Notes: generated by a model not told the origin, from the letters alone. A stretch of 64,000 nt of DNA from Pseudoalteromonas sp. NC201 (GCF_002850255.1 NZ_CP022522.1:2789125-2853124); one strand, 5' to 3'; shown: positions 18,601-27,514, numbered from the stretch's first letter. Program-made: numbers and translations.

Positions 18601-19842
18601 CTAATATTTTTTCAATCGTTTAAATATTTTACGACTAGCTTTTACCAATTTTCCAACTTTTTTCTTTCTCGGTGAATATACTGGCAACGGTTTTGAATAG
18701 TCCAACACCACAGCTTGCGCCATTAAATCTAAATCATTGTTTTGCATATACCATTTCTTCTCAAAACGATAAAAACCCAAAACACCATTATTAACCAAAT
18801 AGCAGTCAGTTAACTGTCTAAGTTCCCTGATTACTTGTGAGCCACCAGTACCTCCCTTATTCGCACTATTATGCATTAATTGTGTATTAGTATTAAGTAA
18901 TTGAGCAGCAATAATACTATCTTTTTCACCATACAAACCAATTCTTTGTAAATCCAACATATGGGCCGCTGCCATTATATCACCCATCACATGAGGCTCA
19001 GCAAGATAATCACAAGCAGCAGTCAAAGCGTTGGCAAAATCATCTATTTGTAGTTGATCATCAAATAAACTTGAATATCGTGCAGCCTGACGAAAAAAGC
19101 CAACATCAGCACGGGCATAAGCTTGATAGTTTTCAGCAACATTCCCCTCACTTTCGCGTCCCGAGCGCTGAAATGCCCCCGTAAATTGCATTTGGCGGAT
19201 AAACTTACACAGGTCTGTTTGAGCCGCAACCAATTGAACAATATCTTGTCGGAACTCATCAGGGTACTTACCCACCAAGCGAATAATATCTCCAGACAAA
19301 CGACCTTGGCGAATACCATGATCTAATGGATGATTAGGCCTAAAAACTTCTACACCATACGCTTTTATTTTGTCATTAGGTTTTAGCAAATAAGGCCGAC
19401 CAAAATGAAACTTAATCAAATCCAGTAACGTTCGAACAAACTCCCATTCAGTCTTAGCTCTGCCCGTTTGTTCAGCGTAGAGTTTCATCTTCTGCAATTG
19501 TTCAGGGCTATAACGACTGGTAACGGTCACTGCATTGCGATCAGGCTCTATTGAATGGAACTCATACAAATAGCCAGAGCCGAATGTACGACGGAAAAAC
19601 AGCTCAAAATCAGTCTTATTAATATTACCAATTTGTTCTGTCAATTGCGGATGAGCCTGCTCAATTAAATGCAACTCAAGTCGCGACCAATTCAATTGAG
19701 TACCTAAACGCTGTGTAAGCTGTTTAAGTAATCGACTCTGTTTGACTTGGACAACAGGGCCTCTCAGCCTATACCACCAGCTAAAAATAAATAGCGATAC
19801 CAGCACAATAACCAATAACACAATGGATTGATTCTCGTTCAT
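18601..19842 (-). CDS. Membrane-anchored protein of unknown family, last gene of the island operon
   Basis: 413 residues from the ATG at 19840-19842 (MNENQS); a start five codons earlier is possible. One N-terminal helix (about residues 6-24, VLLVIVLVSLFIFSWW) is followed by a cytoplasmic-looking soluble domain that is mostly helical by eye, with a very basic tail. I see no known motif: no HExxH, no Walker A, no DxD pattern. It is separated by only 27 bases from the glycosyltransferase gene upstream, so it belongs to the operon. A role in anchoring or assembling the pathway at the membrane is possible but not shown. Confidence 0.85.
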   Translation of the reverse strand: MNENQSIVLLVIVLVSLFIFSWWYRLRGPVVQVKQSRLLKQLTQRLGTQLNWSRLELHLIEQAHPQLTEQIGNINKTDFELFFRRTFGSGYLYEFHSIEPDRNAVTVTSRYSPEQLQKMKLYAEQTGRAKTEWEFVRTLLDLIKFHFGRPYLLKPNDKIKAYGVEVFRPNHPLDHGIRQGRLSGDIIRLVGKYPDEFRQDIVQLVAAQTDLCKFIRQMQFTGAFQRSGRESEGNVAENYQAYARADVGFFRQAARYSSLFDDQLQIDDFANALTAACDYLAEPHVMGDIMAAAHMLDLQRIGLYGEKDSIIAAQLLNTNTQLMHNSANKGGTGGSQVIRELRQLTDCYLVNNGVLGFYRFEKKWYMQNNDLDLMAQAVVLDYSKPLPVYSPRKKKVGKLVKASRKIFKRLKKY

Positions 19843-19869
19843 TACAATAATATCCATAGCAAATAAAAC

Positions 19870-20913
19870 TTAAGTGGGCCGCCTTTTACCAGAATGACCA
19901 TACCACCCAACTTGCCGAATTGGTTTTTTCAACCAATATCTTACAGTGATCTCGGCTAGAAACAGCCCATATAAACCATATAAGCAACGTTTTACCAAAC
20001 GAGTTTTAGCAGTGCTATGATGGGATTTATCCATCAATTCTTTAAAAATAATCTGATTAAATGCGTATTTTGCAGAGCTTTCATCCACTCTAGATAACAC
20101 AATAAAATTGCTCAGAACCAAACGACGCAAGCGTTTTAGATTAGACAAGGGTGTCGCCCCCGATTGAAACTCCCCCACAGCCTGCTCAACAATAGCAATT
20201 TTATTCATAGGTTCGGCATCAATAAAAATATTAGCGAATGTAAGATAGGTATCATCACTAATAACCCCTGAATCGAATTGGTGATCAATTTTATCTAATT
20301 TAAACGCTAAATATGCTTGCGGATATTTATTAACCTTATTATGTGAATTTCGGATGCTACTCCATAGGGTTTGGCCTTTTTGCTCAATCAACACCTTACG
20401 GCAGCCTGCAAGATGGCAATCATCCGACTTAATTTTGTCCACCAACATACCCAAGCTTCCAGAAGACACTTTAATATCATCGTCACACCAACAGAAAAAC
20501 AATGAGCCAGCTTGACGTGCCAATTCCACAGCAGTATTTATCGCATCAATTTTATTTGGATAATCCATACTAATGAGTAATGTAGTTAGGCCTACAATCG
20601 ACTTCGATGCCAATAACCCTTGCAACAATTCAATGTAAATATCACTTTCATGCTGATGAGCAGGATGATATTGTGCAGCCACGACCAGCTGCACATCTGA
20701 GCAAATTTTCTTTTCTAGCACCAACTCGACTTCTGCAAACAAACTTTCAAGCGTTTTATACAAATCAATAAGACTATCGCTAGTAAGTAAACAAGGCACT
20801 AAAACAGTTAACTGTGCAGACTCAGCAACTCCTCCCCACTCTATTTGATAACCATTTTTCGGCGCATCATATTGATAAACTTCACCAATGACACGTCTAA
20901 TTGTGTTTAACAT
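19870..20913 (-). CDS. Putative GT-A glycosyltransferase, paralogue of the 25578-26612 gene
   Basis: 347 residues. A nucleotide-sugar-type core holds WCDDDIKV, which fits a GT-A DxD motif, at about residue 148. A C-terminal hydrophobic segment (LYGLYGLFLAEITVRYWL) suggests membrane association. It shares with the protein at 25578-26612 the segment ISDD-YLTFAN-(hydrophobic)-D-PMN-I, the WCD-D motif and overall length, so the two are paralogues. Its ATG overlaps the idi stop by 7 bases. The substrate is unknown. Confidence 0.75.
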   Translation of the reverse strand: MLNTIRRVIGEVYQYDAPKNGYQIEWGGVAESAQLTVLVPCLLTSDSLIDLYKTLESLFAEVELVLEKKICSDVQLVVAAQYHPAHQHESDIYIELLQGLLASKSIVGLTTLLISMDYPNKIDAINTAVELARQAGSLFFCWCDDDIKVSSGSLGMLVDKIKSDDCHLAGCRKVLIEQKGQTLWSSIRNSHNKVNKYPQAYLAFKLDKIDHQFDSGVISDDTYLTFANIFIDAEPMNKIAIVEQAVGEFQSGATPLSNLKRLRRLVLSNFIVLSRVDESSAKYAFNQIIFKELMDKSHHSTAKTRLVKRCLYGLYGLFLAEITVRYWLKKPIRQVGWYGHSGKRRPT

Positions 20914-21473
20914 GGCGATAACTCACCGAATAATTGTTGTTTAATAGCCTCAAGATGATGAACTTGCAAATAAGCCCATTCCATCTTAAACCAAGGAGTC
21001 ACTTGCTGTTCATTAGCAGCAATAAAATCGGCGACACCATCAATATCAATATACTGATATGCAGCCACTTCATCGGTATTTGGTTTTGGCAAATCATCGC
21101 AAATAGCCCAAAACACGTGACACAACTCATGCTCATGACCAACATCCAAATATTTAGCGCGATACAAGAACTTATACAAGTATTCCACTGATGCCTCTAA
21201 GCCTAGCTCCATTTGAACACGGCACTGAGCAGAATCTTTAATAGCAACACCCACTGACGGATGAGAACAACAAGAATTAGACCAACTTCCCGGCCAAAGT
21301 GGTTTTGGCGCAGCCCTTTGTTGCAATAACAACTGCCCTTGACGATTAAAAATAAACACCGAGTAAGCTCGATGTAATTGACCTTCACCCAAATGGGCCG
21401 CCAATTTACTCTGATGACCAATAACTTGATCATTTTCATCTACTAAAAGTAACTGAGGATTAATATCACTCAT
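20907..21473 (-). CDS. idi: Isopentenyl-diphosphate delta-isomerase, type I
   Basis: 188 residues, a Nudix-fold type I IPP isomerase that interconverts IPP and DMAPP. The active-site Cys is in WSNSCCSHP and the metal-binding HRAYSVF, E-x-E (GHEHELCHVF) and conserved Trp residues are present. I use the ATG at 21471-21473, which has GGAG 9 bases upstream and overlaps the previous gene by 8 bases; longer starts lack a good site. The cell already has the MEP pathway (ispH at 3569), which yields both isomers, so a second copy in this operon probably raises DMAPP supply for the pathway. Confidence 0.95.
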   Translation of the reverse strand: MSDINPQLLLVDENDQVIGHQSKLAAHLGEGQLHRAYSVFIFNRQGQLLLQQRAAPKPLWPGSWSNSCCSHPSVGVAIKDSAQCRVQMELGLEASVEYLYKFLYRAKYLDVGHEHELCHVFWAICDDLPKPNTDEVAAYQYIDIDGVADFIAANEQQVTPWFKMEWAYLQVHHLEAIKQQLFGELSPC

Positions 21474-22104
21474 ATTGATATTCTCCATAATCCTGAGTAT
21501 AGAGGTTCTTGATAAACACACTCACACGCTCCTCAAGCTCAACTTGAGTATTTACTTTCGATTGATTGTGTATCACTCCGACATCAACACCAAGCGGCGT
21601 CAACTCCTTGGACAATTGTTCACTATCTTCCATCTTTACCACACGATAATTGTTATCATTCAAAGCCTCTCGAATTTCTTCAGGCAAAATCGCATATTGT
21701 GGAGTTAAGTGTTTAGTATGAGGATACAAATGAGGTAACATTTTTAAAGCAAAAACATCAAAACGCACCGCCCGCAATCCAGCCAAAATATCGGCTACTG
21801 TGGTTTCTAAACTAAGTTCCATTTGCATCATGGCCAACAACATATATTGGCAATTTTGAATTTGAATTTTGCCATTATCATTACGTCTACCAGCATCGAT
21901 AATTTTATCTTTATAAAAAGAAACGACCCTATCCACCGGATTTCTAACCAGTTGCAATATAGGCCAACCTTCATCGAACAGCGCCTTAAATTGGGCCAAG
22001 TCAATCTCTTCAAGAGTTTGCGCGCACGTTAAGCTGGTATACATCACCTTTTTATTGGTCACCAACAATTGCCGTTGCTTTATACTTTTAAAAAAAGCCA
22101 TCAC
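21466..22104 (-). CDS. Sulfotransferase-like protein
   Basis: 212 residues. The segment LQLVRNPVDRVVSFYKDKI (about 51-68) matches the 3'-phosphate-binding region of PAPS-dependent sulfotransferases (Arg54, Ser62). The N-terminal 5'-phosphosulfate loop, usually a Pro-Lys-x-x-x-Thr type sequence, appears here as YTSLTCAQTL, without the catalytic Lys. It may be a divergent enzyme or inactive. It overlaps idi by 8 bases. If active it would sulfate the pathway product. Confidence 0.65.
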   Translation of the reverse strand: MMAFFKSIKQRQLLVTNKKVMYTSLTCAQTLEEIDLAQFKALFDEGWPILQLVRNPVDRVVSFYKDKIIDAGRRNDNGKIQIQNCQYMLLAMMQMELSLETTVADILAGLRAVRFDVFALKMLPHLYPHTKHLTPQYAILPEEIREALNDNNYRVVKMEDSEQLSKELTPLGVDVGVIHNQSKVNTQVELEERVSVFIKNLYTQDYGEYQYE

Positions 22105-22112
22105 ATCATCCC

Positions 22113-22868
22113 TTAATTTTCAATGGTATTGATCACCTGTTCAACGCCCATAGACAGCACCGACTCTTTCACTGCCACCACACCACCAAGAGCATCAATC
22201 ACCAAATGATACAAGGCATCAATGTTTTCCATTCTCAGCTCTTGAGGATTAGGTGCCATAGCAGATTCAAATTGCTGGTGCACTTTAGGATCTATCGCTT
22301 TGAGTTGTCTTGTTGATTCGCGAAAGCCCTGTAGCCCCCAATGACAATGCAGACGAATAAAAGCATCAGCCAAATTAAGCAATAGTTTTGAACAAGCAAA
22401 TTCAAAAAATCCGGGATGATCTTTAACCTGATGGATTTTGCGATGCAGGCTTTCAATCACCAGCGCTTTTTCCCGTCTGGCATCATGAGGAAAGGTCTCA
22501 TCAATAGACTTGGCAGTAATATCTATAGCGTATTGCTTTAGTTTTTCAGCTATGCCGTTTGGATCTGACACAATAGTGGCTTCCAACATATGTTTGATGG
22601 TAGGACCATGCCTTCGGCTAAGCAGTTCAAGTAAGAAATCTTCAGTCACATAACGAAATTCAAATTCCAACCCTTCATTAAACACTTTCTTTTTATATGA
22701 AATATCTTCGCCATCGCGTATCAAAATCAAATCAATATCGCTGCCAGATTTAAATCTGCCTTTAAAATATGAGCCGTAGCCCATCACAGCAAGCACTTCA
22801 TCGTCTTGTTTAAGTTTTTCGATTTCTGCATCGAATTTTTGATTCACTAATTCTAAACCCATCTTCAT
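22113..22868 (-). CDS. Nucleotidyltransferase (MNT-type) domain protein
   Basis: 251 residues. The N-terminal half has the polymerase-beta-like nucleotidyltransferase motif GYGSYFKGRFKSGSDIDLIL (about residues 30-50), with the two Asp of SDIDL for metal binding. The rest is helical. Such enzymes move NMP to small molecules or proteins. It follows the RES gene by a few bases. It could nucleotidylate a pathway intermediate, or form a regulatory pair with its RES-domain neighbour; the sequence does not decide. A start two codons later is possible. Confidence 0.8.
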   Translation of the reverse strand: MKMGLELVNQKFDAEIEKLKQDDEVLAVMGYGSYFKGRFKSGSDIDLILIRDGEDISYKKKVFNEGLEFEFRYVTEDFLLELLSRRHGPTIKHMLEATIVSDPNGIAEKLKQYAIDITAKSIDETFPHDARREKALVIESLHRKIHQVKDHPGFFEFACSKLLLNLADAFIRLHCHWGLQGFRESTRQLKAIDPKVHQQFESAMAPNPQELRMENIDALYHLVIDALGGVVAVKESVLSMGVEQVINTIEN

Positions 22869-22873
22869 TTTCC

Positions 22874-23770
22874 CTAAAGTTGGTTACTCGATGTTATTGC
22901 TTCTATAGTTACCACTTCGACCAATGAGTCGAGTATGGGCCTGCCGAACATGGCAATATTCTCTACCACCTTCGAATTATTTTGTTGTTTAGCCTTAGGA
23001 TCGATTTTTGCCAGAATAGTAGATGTAGCCGGATAGATAATGCCATCAAAACCAGCCTGTTTAGCCAACACCGCAATTCTGCGAGTCAGAGGATAAGAAA
23101 AACGACTAAACATAAATACCATATGCAAAGCTTTTTGCAGCGGTTCGGCTGCAATACAAGTCAAATCCAGCAATTTTAAATGTGACGTCGGGCGCAATGT
23201 CGCAACAAAAAGGCTATCATTTGCCGCCGCCCGGCACTCATGAATACATATCTGAAGATTTTGCGATGCATACATGACAGGCATGTTATCCGAATCAAGT
23301 CGTCCCGAACCCAACAATTCATCTGGAGGGCTATCATATTCTGCTGAATTTTGTGGCTGCTCTGGCGATACTCTTATACGGTAAAATTGATCTGATGGGG
23401 TTAAAACCCGAACCGGATAACTCTCTAACGCTCGCAGTAGTATCTGGGAATCAGTATTTTCCAAATAGGCATCATTAATGGCATTTTCAATGCACAATAT
23501 ATCCTGTTTCAGGGTTTTCCCCAGACTGCTTGACAACTTTTGCTGTTTATTGCGCTCTATATTCTTATCATTGTAATAAGCAGCCTTAGCTATTTCCCCG
23601 TGCAAAAAGCACTTATCAGCCAATTCAATAACCATAGCGCCACTTAAACAATGGCCTTCAGTCGAATCGCAATGAGGGCACCCAGCTAAATCAGCGACAA
23701 ACAATTCCTCAACATATCTTTTCAAACCCGGATTGTTAAAACAATCAGAACACAATACAACAGCAGACAT
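22874..23770 (-). CDS. RES-domain protein with N-terminal zinc-ribbon-like segment
   Basis: 298 residues. The N-terminus has C-x2-C...C-x2-C spacing (LCSDC ... CPHC), followed by a helical domain like those in front of RES domains. The C-terminal half is a RES domain: FYRIRVS, GRLDSDNMPVMYAS and ICIHECR hold the Arg, Ser and Glu that name the family. RES proteins are known NAD+-degrading enzymes, usually toxins. A RES protein inside a biosynthetic operon, with no obvious small antitoxin next to it, is unusual. Confidence 0.82.
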   Translation of the reverse strand: MSAVVLCSDCFNNPGLKRYVEELFVADLAGCPHCDSTEGHCLSGAMVIELADKCFLHGEIAKAAYYNDKNIERNKQQKLSSSLGKTLKQDILCIENAINDAYLENTDSQILLRALESYPVRVLTPSDQFYRIRVSPEQPQNSAEYDSPPDELLGSGRLDSDNMPVMYASQNLQICIHECRAAANDSLFVATLRPTSHLKLLDLTCIAAEPLQKALHMVFMFSRFSYPLTRRIAVLAKQAGFDGIIYPATSTILAKIDPKAKQQNNSKVVENIAMFGRPILDSLVEVVTIEAITSSNQL

Positions 23771-23773
23771 CCG

Positions 23774-24772
23774 CTATACCTTATAGCCTTGGCTCAACTG
23801 CCAATATCGATTCAACATCATCAGCACCTGAGCACTACAAAAGACGTCTTCATTTTTCTTGATTTTGACATTCGGATGAGGAAATACCCCACCATGCCAG
23901 CAACCGTTTTCACTTTGTTGGCTAAGCAACCATTTAAGGGCTTTTTGAACGTTAGGATCATCTAATTGAATGCCCGTCGCCAATAAAGTTTTTAGCCCCA
24001 ATACCGTATGCAAAGACTCACTGATCTGATTTTCACCATCAGTTTGGCCACTAACCAGACGTCCATCACTTTGTTGCTCAGATAAAACAAAACGTTGCGC
24101 TTTAGCAAGATAACTATCAAAACGGCCATTATCATTTAAGCGCTGCAACAACTCGCAAATTGGAGCCATCAGATAAAACGGCGTTTCATAATATTGCCAA
24201 TGTTGACCCCAAGTACCATTAGCCAACTGTCCTTCAGTTAAAAATGTCAGTGCTTGTAAAAAATATTTAGGCTCAGTATCAACCCTAAGCAAAGCCAACA
24301 TGGCAAAAGCGGTGACACTAGGCAAGTGCTGTACATCTTCGCTTACCGCCGGATTTTCGATTCTCCAACGACCATCATTAAGTTGTTTCTCACAGATATA
24401 TTGCGCTTGATTTATCACATCGGTGCGCTGAGGAAATTGTCGTTCTAGCAAGGTCTTTAATAATTGTAGATATTCACTGGAAGTCTCAATGCAATATAAA
24501 TCCGTGCGTTTTGCTGAGTCTGGCACCATACCATCATCAGTTTCGCTACTGGCCAAAAACGCCATAGCGGCACTTAGCACAGCATCATTTTGCAAACTTT
24601 CCTGCTCAGCCCACAAAGTGATAGCCATAGCCGCTTCAATAGTTTCCCAAACATCAAAAGTGCCGTAATTAGCAGCTGTAATTGCTCCATTGGCTTTTTG
24701 TTGCTGACGCAAATAAGCCAACCCTTGTTCGCAGGCATCTTTGAGTTGTGTTGTAGAAATTCCTGTTGTCAT
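23774..24772 (-). CDS. Terpene-cyclase/prenyltransferase-type alpha-alpha toroid protein
   Basis: 332 residues made almost entirely of six QW-like repeats, at about 16-31, 68-82, 123-136, 173-189, 223-239 and 276-292, each ending in Q/E-x3-(D/N)G-x-(W/I/V/L). That is the repeat of squalene-hopene cyclase-type barrels, and six copies make one full toroid. It is about half the length of squalene-hopene cyclase and has no DxDD catalytic motif. It is therefore not an ordinary class II cyclase. It may be a single-domain cyclase with a different acid, or bind the terpenoid chain. Its place in an operon with prenyl synthases supports a terpenoid substrate. Confidence 0.75.
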   Translation of the reverse strand: MTTGISTTQLKDACEQGLAYLRQQQKANGAITAANYGTFDVWETIEAAMAITLWAEQESLQNDAVLSAAMAFLASSETDDGMVPDSAKRTDLYCIETSSEYLQLLKTLLERQFPQRTDVINQAQYICEKQLNDGRWRIENPAVSEDVQHLPSVTAFAMLALLRVDTEPKYFLQALTFLTEGQLANGTWGQHWQYYETPFYLMAPICELLQRLNDNGRFDSYLAKAQRFVLSEQQSDGRLVSGQTDGENQISESLHTVLGLKTLLATGIQLDDPNVQKALKWLLSQQSENGCWHGGVFPHPNVKIKKNEDVFCSAQVLMMLNRYWQLSQGYKV

Positions 24773-24783
24773 ATGTATCCCTT

Positions 24784-25581
24784 TTAAAATTCCTTCAAAC
24801 TAAAATCTTCATCATTAGGCGTATTGCGATAAAACTCTTGGCTTAAGCCAGTTTTAATTTTCTTACGCAAATCGGCCATTTTCTGTTTATAAGCTGCACG
24901 TATAGGCGATTGATAGCCAGTCGTCTCATCGGTAGTCAACGACTTAGCTTGTTCTATTTTTACATAGAGAGGCTCACTTAAATTACGCACCTTTTTGCAA
25001 TGTACAGCACGTAAGGTAAACTCATCGTCCGCACCAATTCGAGTAGAACCATCAAATCCACCTAAAGTGTCAAAACAGCTAAAGCGCACTAATTGAGAGG
25101 GTTGATAACTGATGTATTTAATCCCCACTTTATGGGCAAGATAAGGCATCTTATAAAACCGTTTAATGTAATAACTATCGCCTTTATCTAAATCCGACAT
25201 GACTTCCATATAAGCAGAGCCAAGTATATCGATATTGCTGTCTCTCATCCCATCATATAAACGGTCTAAACGCATAGCCACACTGAAGTCATCAGCATCG
25301 TGAAAGGCCAAATATTCAGTATCCAACTGCTGGATAATGGCATTTTTCATCCGATAAGTACCAACATTTTTACTGGCACGAAACAAACGAATAGGATGTT
25401 TGCTTAGTTGTTTAGTTTTATCTAACTGCTGTTGCAACTGAGCAAAGACATCATCTGATGAGGCATCGTCCATTACCAATAATTGAATATCTTTAAGACA
25501 CGTCAAAGACAATGACTCAATAGCCCTACTAATCAAATGAGGTTGATTATAATGAGGAATAGCAATACTGATACGGCTCAT
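24784..25581 (-). CDS. Family 2 glycosyltransferase
   Basis: 265 residues with a classic GT2 (GT-A) N-terminus: ISIAIPHYNQPHLISRAIESL, then VMDDASSDD and, near residue 98, FHDADD as the metal-binding DxD. It overlaps the upstream gene by 4 bases. It would transfer a sugar from a nucleotide donor in the cytoplasm; donor and acceptor cannot be told. Confidence 0.88.
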   Translation of the reverse strand: MSRISIAIPHYNQPHLISRAIESLSLTCLKDIQLLVMDDASSDDVFAQLQQQLDKTKQLSKHPIRLFRASKNVGTYRMKNAIIQQLDTEYLAFHDADDFSVAMRLDRLYDGMRDSNIDILGSAYMEVMSDLDKGDSYYIKRFYKMPYLAHKVGIKYISYQPSQLVRFSCFDTLGGFDGSTRIGADDEFTLRAVHCKKVRNLSEPLYVKIEQAKSLTTDETTGYQSPIRAAYKQKMADLRKKIKTGLSQEFYRNTPNDEDFSLKEF

Positions 25582-26612
25582 TCGTCACCACCAGATGAAG
25601 CAGACCACACAATTCGTTTTAACGGTTTGTCTATCAGCACTCTTAAAAGCAATTCAAAGGTCACTAACAAATAACCAAAATAGAGTAAAGACTTTACAAC
25701 CAGTTGACGATTAAACTTCAAAGGCCGTGCAAACAATGGTGCAAACATAATATTGTGATAAATATATTTAGCTTTAGTCTTATCGAACTTATGCAATAAG
25801 ATCATATGACTAAGACTGATACGGCGAAAACGAATTAACTTTTGTTTAAGATTCAAATCGGTCAAATAATAAATTTTGGCCGCTTCAATAACCTGTATTC
25901 CATTCATAGGTTGACCATCCAAACACAGATTGGCAAATGTTAGATAGCCATCATCACTGATATCTCTTTCATCAAAGTCATGCTCAACAGCATTGAGCTT
26001 AAACAGCACACAGCCTTGGGGGTATTTATTTGGTTTAGTCCTTGGAAGTTTTAAGTAACGCTGCTCAATAAAATCTTGCGGATTTTTAACTTGAACATGC
26101 ACTGGACCTACGATGCAATTGTGTCGCACATAAATACTACCAATTAATGTTTCCATAATATTGTCAGACAACAGCAAATCACCATCACACCAACCAAATA
26201 ATTCACTTTGTTTTTCTTTAGCACATTTAATTGCTCTTTTGATCATAGCGATTTTATTGGCTTTATTTTGCTTTATCAGTGTCACATGTACATTAGATTT
26301 AGCCAATTTAGCGCATAAATCAGCAATAATTTGCTGGTATACACTTTGTTGCCAATTTCCCTGAATGCCTAAAATCAACTGAGCACTAGAGATCAACCCA
26401 CTTTCAAGCTGTGAATTCAATTGTTCACACACTTGACAAACACAACGATAAAACGCGGCAATATTATCATTTGGCAATACCAAAGGTAGTAAAAAACTCA
26501 ATTGGGCAGTATCACCTTCGCGGATGAATTCAACTTGAGCATCAAAACGGCCAAAATCAGCTTGCCAAGTTTTCCCAATGAGCTTACGCATTTGATTAAA
26601 TAAAAAAGACAT
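25578..26612 (-). CDS. Putative GT-A glycosyltransferase, paralogue of the 19870-20913 gene
   Basis: 344 residues. GWCDGDLLLSD (about 146-156) is a likely DxD motif, followed by ISDDGYLTFANLCLDGQPMNGI, shared with the protein at 19870-20913. A hydrophobic segment near the C-terminus (LYFGYLLVTFELLLRVLI) is common to both. It overlaps the next gene by 4 bases and follows the previous one by 3. It probably arose by duplication within the operon; the two copies may add different sugars. Confidence 0.75.
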   Translation of the reverse strand: MSFLFNQMRKLIGKTWQADFGRFDAQVEFIREGDTAQLSFLLPLVLPNDNIAAFYRCVCQVCEQLNSQLESGLISSAQLILGIQGNWQQSVYQQIIADLCAKLAKSNVHVTLIKQNKANKIAMIKRAIKCAKEKQSELFGWCDGDLLLSDNIMETLIGSIYVRHNCIVGPVHVQVKNPQDFIEQRYLKLPRTKPNKYPQGCVLFKLNAVEHDFDERDISDDGYLTFANLCLDGQPMNGIQVIEAAKIYYLTDLNLKQKLIRFRRISLSHMILLHKFDKTKAKYIYHNIMFAPLFARPLKFNRQLVVKSLLYFGYLLVTFELLLRVLIDKPLKRIVWSASSGGDE

Positions 26613-26615
26613 TGA

Positions 26616-27503
26616 TTAGCTACTTCCACAGGCGGCCAGCAACATCCCCCACTGGCGGCAAATTTTCATTTGATAACGGATAGAGTGTGCAGGGTGCCAA
26701 CACAGCAGCGCCAATCTAACTAAATTAACCAAAAATCTGGCGAAAATTTTTAAGCCAAAAATGAAGCCACTGCGATTTTGATGAAAAATTTTGACATTAG
26801 TTTGGCCGACTCTAAAGCTACGCTTACGCACCCAACTTTTAGTTGCTCTTAGTTGATCATAATCTTCATAAGCCAAAGCCTTACCCTCATAGGCAAACTT
26901 AGCACCTAAAGCTTTAGCCCGGTGGAAAAAGTCGGTATCCTCACCACCTGAAATGCCAAATTGCAGATCGAACAATTGCCCGTGCATCTTTTGATAAATA
27001 GCCTTAGTTATCAAAATATTGCAAGAACTCAACGCCATTGAATCATGACTGCTCATCAATTGATGGCGATAGAAAAAAGGCACTTGACTCATCCAAGGTT
27101 CAACCTTAACTAAAAAGTTAGGAAGTGTATTACCCTGGACAATATCCGCTTCGCTTTGCAATTGACAATTAACCAACTGGTTAAGCCAATCACAATCTAC
27201 TATTTCATCATCATCTACCATAGCAATGACACTAAAGTCATGTTCTTCAAATACCATCTGCAACAACATATTGCGAGCTACAGAAATATTGGCAGGCGCA
27301 ACGGCACGAGTATGCAAAGTAAAACGATAATCGGCTAACCTGCTAGCCAACAAATTAACTGCTGATTGACTGTGATTATCATTGTCCACTACAAAAACAC
27401 AAAATTGTGCAGAAAATTTCAGTTGATTAATTGAATCAAGCAAACGTAACAACGACTTTGGCCGTTGATAAGTTGGAATTCCTATGGCTACCTTATGCAT
27501 CAC
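26616..27503 (-). CDS. Family 2 glycosyltransferase
   Basis: 295 residues of GT2 type: VAIGIPTYQRPKSLLRLLDSI at the start, FVVDND, then MVDDDEIVD (about residue 96) as the metal site and a later GGEDTDFF segment typical of GT2 acceptor-site loops. A hydrophobic C-terminal region near 245-270 may contact the membrane. It lies in the tight operon between the GDPD-like gene and the next glycosyltransferase. Confidence 0.88.
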   Translation of the reverse strand: MMHKVAIGIPTYQRPKSLLRLLDSINQLKFSAQFCVFVVDNDNHSQSAVNLLASRLADYRFTLHTRAVAPANISVARNMLLQMVFEEHDFSVIAMVDDDEIVDCDWLNQLVNCQLQSEADIVQGNTLPNFLVKVEPWMSQVPFFYRHQLMSSHDSMALSSCNILITKAIYQKMHGQLFDLQFGISGGEDTDFFHRAKALGAKFAYEGKALAYEDYDQLRATKSWVRKRSFRVGQTNVKIFHQNRSGFIFGLKIFARFLVNLVRLALLCWHPAHSIRYQMKICRQWGMLLAACGSS

Positions 27504-27514
27504 AATACAACTAG

